From contig JAOCPU010000021.1 of assembly GCA_035772785.1 (NCBI GenBank), positions 186,001 to 250,000 of the forward strand: a stretch of DNA of 64,000 bases, written 5' to 3'. This document shows positions 57,742-64,000 of this stretch, piece after piece. Every line of letters begins with the position of its first letter. Positions within the stretch are counted from its first letter, which is position 1. Source of the stretch: Phlebiopsis flavidoalba (lineage: Eukaryota; Basidiomycota; Agaricomycetes; Polyporales; Phanerochaetaceae). A program made the translations under genes and the position numbers. Under the pieces are notes generated by a model that searched no databases, was not told the DNA's origin, and was given only the letters and a program-made list of their open reading frames with translations.

Positions 57742-60700
57742 ATGAGCGCGCCAAATACCCAACATCCTTCACCATGGCCTGCCTCGCAGAGTACGCCTAG
57801 TAAAACAAACCTTCGTTTCTTTCATCGCCCCCCTAACGGTGAATCGCCTGTGACCTTAAAGGTCTCTCAGGCTGCCGTCAGCTGTCCAGACAAGATAGAC
57901 ACCGACACCAAACGCGACAATGCCCTCATCGAACTTGGCGAGTCCGTCCCCCAGGTCCCTGCCCAGTTCTTCGTAGGCAAGGACGGCATTCTACCACCCC
58001 TTCCGTTCACACTTCCACCATCGCCCAAGGGTGCCCCGCGAGATGTTGATAGCCGAAGTTATCCAGGATCTCAAGAAGAAGAAGATCTTGCTCTCGCCCT
58101 CCAAAATCGTTCGCCATCGCGCTGGGAGTGCCTACAAACAAGGCAACCCGTCCACGCTACATCGACAAGGAGGATCGTGTCTTCGCTGACATTCAAAGAT
58201 ATTGCCGAAGCAGTTCGTCAGTCGCTTGATGCGGTGATGAAGGCCAACAAGCAGCCCAAACGAAGTCCCCACGGTGGTCTTCAAGTGTAATCCGAACCAG
58301 GTCCCCGCTTCGTCGGTCACGCGCGACAACAAAAAACTAGGCCAGACTGCTACGCGCTCCTCAACTCAAAGCCAGTGCCTGGGATCGCTCATGCGGACGC
58401 GGACGGTAAGCCCTTACTGGCTTAGCATTGGCGTCCCGGGTGAGTTCAAGAAGAAGTGGGAGGACCGGGTACAAGGTGAGCTCCCTACGTTTTATCACTC
58501 GCCTTTCGTGATTTTACTAAATCACTCAACGCACAGAAACTGGACGCAAGTGCTGTGGTCGCTGACTTACATGATGCAAGAAGATCCTCGTCGGCGGTTC
58601 GTGTTCGCGTTCACCATCGAAGACGCGTTGATGAGGATCTGGATTGCGAGTCGATCTGACGTCCTCGTATCCATGTCCCCTTTGACTTCAAACGAGGTGA
58701 GCAGTTGTCGAACTCATGTGTTCCATGCTTTGCTCTATAATGCAATAGAGATACGATTATATGACGGAGTTCTTTCTCCGGCTAATGTACGCGGACGAAG
58801 AACAGCTCGGCTGGGACACCACTATCGAGCGTGGTTCCACAGTTGTACTCGGCAGGACCATTCCAGTACAAGATAAACTGTGCCGGTGTCATGTACAGGA
58901 CGGTCCGTCTCATCTCGGACGTTGGCAGACCGAAGCCCTTCGTGGTCGCGGGACGGGTCGGGTATGGGAAGTACGAGAGCTGACGCGGACGGTTTGGACG
59001 CGGACCCGACTCGGAGGCCGTTTGTTTCTGAAAGACTCGTGGGTGGACGCGTCTCGAGACCGCGAGCCCAAATCTTGGAGAACGTTCGCAAGGCGCTCGC
59101 CGAGGCACATGGCTTTCTCGACGGTTTTATGGGGGGACAACACAGTTTTTTGAAACGCCACTTCATGCACGTCAGAAGGTCCGACGATTGTATATATCGG
59201 CAAGAATTCTGTGAAAGGACACCATAACTCACGACCTCATTAGCTACGTCGAGGGCGCTCTCGGGATCCCCCCGACGATTGGGCGGCGAGGAGCCGCTGA
59301 AGGTCTCTGAGTGAGGAACCGGAGAGGGTTATCGACGGGAAGGCGAAACCCGAGAAGCGGGAGGAGACCAAGGACAAAACCAAGAAGGTCCCAAGAAGTT
59401 TAAGAAGTCCAAGGGGTCGAGGAAAAAGGTTGCTGAGAAAGGGCGCAAAGGGTCGTTGTGCAGAAGAGCTCTGCGGACGTCGTCGAAAAGGTTCTTCAAT
59501 AACGAGCCCAAGGTTGCACCATCGCAATTGTATTCGAAGAGCTTGGGGGAAAACGATTGTCGAGGTGGATACGCTTTCGGGCGCACTGAAGGGCACTCGC
59601 AGATGCAGTGAAAGGTGTCGGTCCACTAATCTGGATGCCACTCTGAACCTTTACCAACCTCGACTTCAATTTGTTTAGCATTGCAAATCCTTCACAGAGT
59701 CCGGTTGGGTACATCGTGATGTCAGCAACACCGAGGCAACATTTGGTCGATTTGACGTGTAGGGAAACTGTCTGACCTAGAGTATGCTAAAGCACAGGAC
59801 GATAGTTCACACGTCCAGGCGTTAGACAGACAAACACGCACGGTGAGCTCTCCGTATGATTTTGCACACACGAGCGGACCGGCTGACGGCTGGGCCTTGG
59901 ATATAGTGGTTACTCCGCTGCTTCATGGCCACTGAAGTAGAGAGTCAAAAGTTACCTCTACTTAGAGCCGCGCTTGGGGGCCGCAAGGGTCTTGCTAGCA
60001 TGGACAAAGATAGCGACGCGGAAAGCGACAGCGACGAAGAAGGAGAAGAGAGTTCTGGCGATGAAGACGAAGACGAGGACGAGGACGAAGACAGGACCTC
60101 TTCTCCGCCAGTCCGTCGAGTAACTCTGAGCGGTCCGCATCCAGTGACGCTGGCGAACGCCAGCTGAAGTCGACCTCATCCCAGGCGGCAGACTTGGCGA
60201 ATGCTGATCCAGCTACTCCCTCGGCAGCACCAGCAAATGCCCCTCAAGCCAAACCTTTCAACCCAGCCCATTTTAGGCATAATCCTCTGCACGACCTGGA
60301 GTCTGCTCTGTGGGTGGAGGCCTGGTTGTTGATTTGCTCGAAGTTCGTGAAGCCAACCAAGAAGTCAAGAACAAAGTGGGCTAACTACATGTGGTGCACC
60401 ATGGCGTATCTGCGTCGAAGCTTTTTGACGGCTTCCACGAGCGGACCAAAGCCATCAATGACGACGACACATTCGAAGGATGCTTCAAGGAGTTACTCCG
60501 CGAAGTAAGATGTGTGGGAAGCCATTTGGACGAGTTCCGGTTGAGCCTTCGACGACGATACGGCTCTCTGCGTACAATGAGCGCGGTTGCCCGCGAGCAG
60601 CCCCCATTTGCGGGAATTGTGCCCACGGGGTTACACGAGCAAATGCTCCGTCAAATCGACAGCGGCCGTGGCGGGGCTTCTGAGCGAGAGTGACTTGAGG

Positions 60701-61043
60701 ATTGAGGTCTGTGACCGTGTGGATGGACGAGGAGGACGTGTTACGCTCTACCGCAACGACGGAGCCGGTGAGGGAGAACCAGGACCCCCGGAGAGCTCAT
60801 CTATCAGGCGAACCTCTCGAGGCGGCCGAAATTGGATGTCCGTACAGCGCAAAAGTACAGAAGACCAACGACGGAAAAGCTATTTCTCTTCCCCTTTCCC
60901 GCGTGATCATCATCTCCTCTTATGGCTCAGATGCAGAGGCTCCCCGTCGCGCGACCTTCTCGCATGACTCGGTCTCAGACCAAGAAGGCTTATGTCGGGG
61001 CAAAACTAGCAAGCCGAGCACTCGCACAGTTGTCCGCGAGTAA
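57742..61043 (+). CDS. FunK1-type fungal protein kinase, frameshifted
   Basis: The FunK1 layout is complete. The N-terminal domain starts MSAPNTQHPSPWPASQSTPS (57742). An N-lobe-associated region carries FKDIAEAVRQSLDAVMKANK (58189) and MMQEDPRRRFVFAFTIEDAL (58571-58630), then FFLRLMYADEEQLGWDT (58764). LKDSWVD at 59028-59048 holds the candidate ATP-site lysine. The catalytic loop is HRDVSN at 59712-59729, DLEYAK at 59774-59791 replaces DFG, FMATEVESQK lies at 59922-59951, and HNPLHDLESALWVEAW at 60278-60325. The end is MTRSQTKKAY (60964). A long basic insert (KKFKKSKGSRKKV, 59397) and an acidic run (60053-60093) are unusual. One-base breaks occur in the catalytic loop and elsewhere. Substrate unknown. 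Confidence 0.8.
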
Positions 61044-61301
61044 TCCTAAACGGGTCGATAGACACGCTATGTCTTTGTATTCAAATTCCGTACTTGTAGT
61101 CCATGAAATTGGTATCTATCGTATATTCTACAAGGAGCTCATTTATAACACAATGACACAAAGACAGCCATCATGAGTGAGTATTCTGGGAGTTCGAGAC
61201 AGGCCAGTCGGCCTACATGGTGAAGCCGGGATGTAGTCAGGGCTCAACTTGTGGCAGTTTGCTAGTTCCGGGGTCGAAGGAGGCGTGTGTGACCGCGATG
61301 T

Positions 61302-61944
61302 TTAGAATTTGACGTCCACGGTGACGGAGGTTTTCGGACCGGGTACACAAGTAGCTGGTAGTGACCCACCCTTTTTCCTGAAGCGTAGGTGCGAGAGCCA
61401 GTAGATGATGTTGTCTATGATGCGCGCGTTGTACGGCAGTGACAAGTTGTACCCAGTGAAAAGGGAGCGGCAGAGTTCACGCACACGATGCACTCTTTGC
61501 CAGACTACTAACCGTCTCCGATGGGCGCCATGAAAGAGCTGCGGCTCGAATATCCGGCGGAATTTAACTCTTTCCACGCAAACTCGGTTTGCGGCCCTCC
61601 CAGGAGATAAGCTGTAGCACTCGCGTAAGAAATATTTTATTATTTGCTCCATAGAGTCACAGTTCCACAAAACAGCGAGCGAACCGCGACCCAAAGTTGC
61701 AAAGACCGACCGCTGGCGATTGTGTACTGCAAACTCAAAGCTAGGTCTGGCCAATCGCCGAAAGGCTCTCACCCACGTAGGATGGATACACAGAATCGAC
61801 ATTCAGTAGTCGAGTGGTTGAGCAGCCGCATTTGCCAGCTTCGTCTACATCAGATAATAATACGCCTGAGGGCTTGATTTCCTCGGGTGGTGGATCTGAA
61901 CGTCGAGCATACTTGTCTGGAAACGTAGGTGAACAAGCGAACAT
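61302..61944 (-). CDS. Gene d family, copy d5
   Basis: Convergent with the kinase. FPDKYARRSDPPPEEIK (about 61925-61875) and the nucleotide segment 61655-61710 match d2. The frame 61302-61802 is open for 166 codons (RPSFEFAVHNRQRSVFATLG, MEQIIKYFLRECYSLSPG), longer than in d2. No domain recognised. Confidence 0.3.
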
Positions 61945-62106
61945 GTGAACAAAGAAAAGCGGGATGGTATTTCCTTAGAGGTGGATGAATATTATCGCGC
62001 CAAAGCATGACATAGAGCTCGTACCTCGAGATCTTGCAGCTCTTGAGCAAGTGTGCAGTCACCGCCCCGGGCGGAGATGCGACGAGCGAATGTCGCCTTG
62101 AGAGGG

Positions 62107-62165
62107 ACCGGCGGACAATGAAGCTAACGTCAAAGGCACGTTTTTTTTGATGGGGTGAACGAGGG
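62107..62165 (+). promoter_or_regulatory. Conserved element upstream of gene c5
   Basis: Copy of the five-fold element (CGGCGGACAATGAAGCTAACGTCAAAGGCACG), about 180 bases before the ATG at 62292. A T run is two bases longer than in the c3 copy. Confidence 0.5.
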
Positions 62166-62291
62166 CTCGTATACAGACACCGACGCGTTTATCCTTGTCC
62201 ACAACCACTACCTCCGTCGAGAGTCGCTCGCACCCCTCACCTCCTGACATCCCCAGCTCCTCAGCGATCTACCACGACAGAGTTTCAGACA

Positions 62292-63948
62292 ATGTCTTAT
62301 CGCAGTTCAGAAGTCAATCCGGACGTACCGAGTGCCCCCATTCAACGATTCTGGCCAGCGACATGCGGATGTGGCCGATCCATCGGCCACCCTCAACAAC
62401 AACACACGAATCACCCAAGACGACTAGGAGCTGATGCTGAAACCGCCTCTGATACCTTCTTGTCACTACACTTATGATCAATACATTGGTGCTCGTAACC
62501 TCGAGAAGCACATTACCGACTCGTCCAACGACGCCTCACACGCGCCACAAGCCCAGAGAATCGTGTCAATCGTGACATTGCCAACCTATTGTGCGCATTT
62601 AGTCGGTTCGTGCAGCATGTGCTCATGTCTCTAATTGTCGACAGGGATTTCAGTAAGGAGCAATGCGTGGAGCTTACGCTGGATGATAAAGGCTGCTGGG
62701 TGATCGAGGGTGTTTTCCCCGTAGTAAGGGACGTCAATGAGCATTACAGCGTACCGCTCTGAAAAGCGTGTTGATGATCGCCCTAGCATCGGGGAGCTGT
62801 GCGAGGGGAGTAGCGAGGCCCTGGAAAAAATCCTGGAAGATGAGTAAGTATACAGCCTCCTTATAGATGGATGCGTATACTGATAATACGCAGATTTCAG
62901 AAACTTCTCAACGACCTATCTGGCGGCATTGGCGACAAAGTAGCAAACAAGGAGAATGTACTGTAAGTACTCCCTGCCATTACATTGTACATGTCGGTGT
63001 TAATCGTTATCCCAGGCCAAACACAGCGGTACCCTTGGTTCAACCAGGACCAGAGCCAACGCCAGCGGATCTGACACACACCGTCAGCGGCAGGTCTACG
63101 AAGAGAGAAACCAATGGCAGCTTGAATACCCGAGGAAGACGCACAGGAAGAGAACCTTACACCTTCACAAAACCACATTGGCGAGGAGGAGATCCGGAAG
63201 TGGATATCCCCCCTTCCTACCAGTCTACCACCAGTACGAAAAGAAAGATATCGAACACTCCGTGGCCCCAAATGCACGCGGATGTTTTGCGCCGTTATTC
63301 ATCATCAAGAACCCGGTGAATATCGTTGGAAAGTTGGCGCGGTCTGGAAGCTTCGGACGAGGTCAGTCTACGTGTGGAACCCGTCCAGTAGCAAGGACTT
63401 TCTGAGCATGCCAAACCAGCAAAAGAGACTGGGCTGCAAGAAGCGACACGAAGAGGTTGGTGCGGCACCCAAAGCCGACATAGCCGCGAGGAGCCTCTCC
63501 CCACAGCGCTATCCAATCTGCCACCGGGCTGAAGTGAAAAATGACGGGCAGTGAGAAGCAGGCGACCCTATGGAGGAAGCTCCAAGCGCTGTTTAGACGA
63601 AGATCCCGTATTGCGGAACGGAAGAACAGAGCACGCTGACCAAGAGGACGAACCCCTTGACAGCTGCGCCCCGACGGACAGGGATCCAGGCGACCCGGAG
63701 CGGTGCAGTGACGAAGATATAGCCAGGAAGCCCGGGAAACCAAAAGCTGTATGCCTGATGTATCTCGAGAGTGATGTTGTTGTCGATTCCGAGCGTCGAC
63801 AAAGGGGATGGCTTCACAAGATAAGTGACGACCAGCCTTCAAAACTTGACGGAAGAAAAGCGAAAAGGGGTCGGTACATACGGGTCTAGCAACGCTCGTG
63901 ACATGAACACTGGTAAAGGGTCAAGTCAAGGCGAGGTCGAGGAAGTGA
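62292..63948 (+). CDS. Gene c family, copy c5
   Basis: Uninterrupted counterpart of c3. MSYRSSEVNPDVPSAPI starts at 62292; GARNLEKHITDSSNDASHAP (about 62489) spans the site where c3 carries the insertion. Next come DFSKEQCVELTLDDKGCWVI (62647), ALEKILEDE before a donor GTAAGT (about 62846), and KLLNDLSGGIGDKVANKENV (62900-62962). An intron GTAAGT..CCCAG precedes PLVQPGPEPTPADL. FIIKNPVNIVGKLA lies at 63300-63342, EAPSAV ends at TAG with the same TTTAG break as c3 (63592), and a basic tail ends near 63948. More frame breaks than c3 in the 3' half. Confidence 0.5.
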
Positions 63949-64000
63949 CGAAGCAGCTTTAGATACAGCTTCTTCTCCGAGCTTCTCCATGAGCTTTGCT

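Larger units (their letters stand above)
51780..63948. repeat. Segmental duplication, block 2
   Basis: Counterpart of block 1 (31700-43881). It carries c4, d4, a2, then the FunK1 kinase where block 1 has c2, then d5 and c5. It lacks the 1.2 kb insertion present in c3. Confidence 0.8.

Overview
The window looks like an intron-rich nuclear segment from a filamentous basidiomycete, probably a mushroom-forming Agaricomycete. The reasons are many short GT..AG introns of 41-90 bases, TATA boxes 50-110 bases upstream of start codons, a FunK1-type kinase (a family expanded in multicellular fungi), a type II haloacid-dehalogenase-like hydrolase, and several lineage-specific multicopy families. No bacterial, CRISPR, rRNA or convincing tRNA signal was seen. 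Almost every recognisable gene is broken by one-base insertions or deletions, often in homopolymers, so the sequence is either an unpolished long-read draft or a decaying subtelomere-like region. CDS limits are therefore spans of homologous signal that include introns and frame breaks.

Layout. 0-7 kb: at least four copies of an undescribed family (motifs MRALYLR, EEVTVGG..YWYALF and an acidic CxxC tail), two in tandem on the minus strand and two on the plus strand. 8.3-10.5 kb (-): a CDCA7-like zf-4CXXC_R1 protein, followed by weaker minus-strand signals to 13.2 kb. 14.5-16.2 kb (+): a multi-exon protein with a coiled coil and a possible membrane helix. 16.7-25 kb (-): three genes sharing a C-terminal module. 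The largest is a conserved fungal protein, possibly related to pore-forming proteins, with a coiled coil. 25-30.7 kb is sparse, with one small four-exon gene and a GC-rich candidate.

31-64 kb is the most unusual part. A block of about 12 kb (31.7-43.9 kb) occurs again at 51.8-63.95 kb in the same order and orientation. Its unit is gene c (plus; a charged protein with an RRSxRI motif and a lysine/arginine-rich tail), then gene d (minus, convergent with c), then gene a (minus, starting MATT). Gene a is divergent from the next unit. A conserved element of about 55 bases sits roughly 180 bases before gene c in all five complete copies. The blocks differ in the second unit: block 1 has gene c2 and block 2 has a complete but frameshifted FunK1 kinase. 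They also differ at a 1.2 kb segment with short terminal inverted repeats, present in c3 and absent from c5. Between the blocks lie another c-type gene carrying an RIRGRxVFGELP repeat, a small two-exon gene and the HAD hydrolase.

No function can be assigned to genes a, c and d. Basic tails suggest that a and c products act in the nucleus. The repeated, colinear, promoter-sharing arrangement is the best candidate here for something undescribed.
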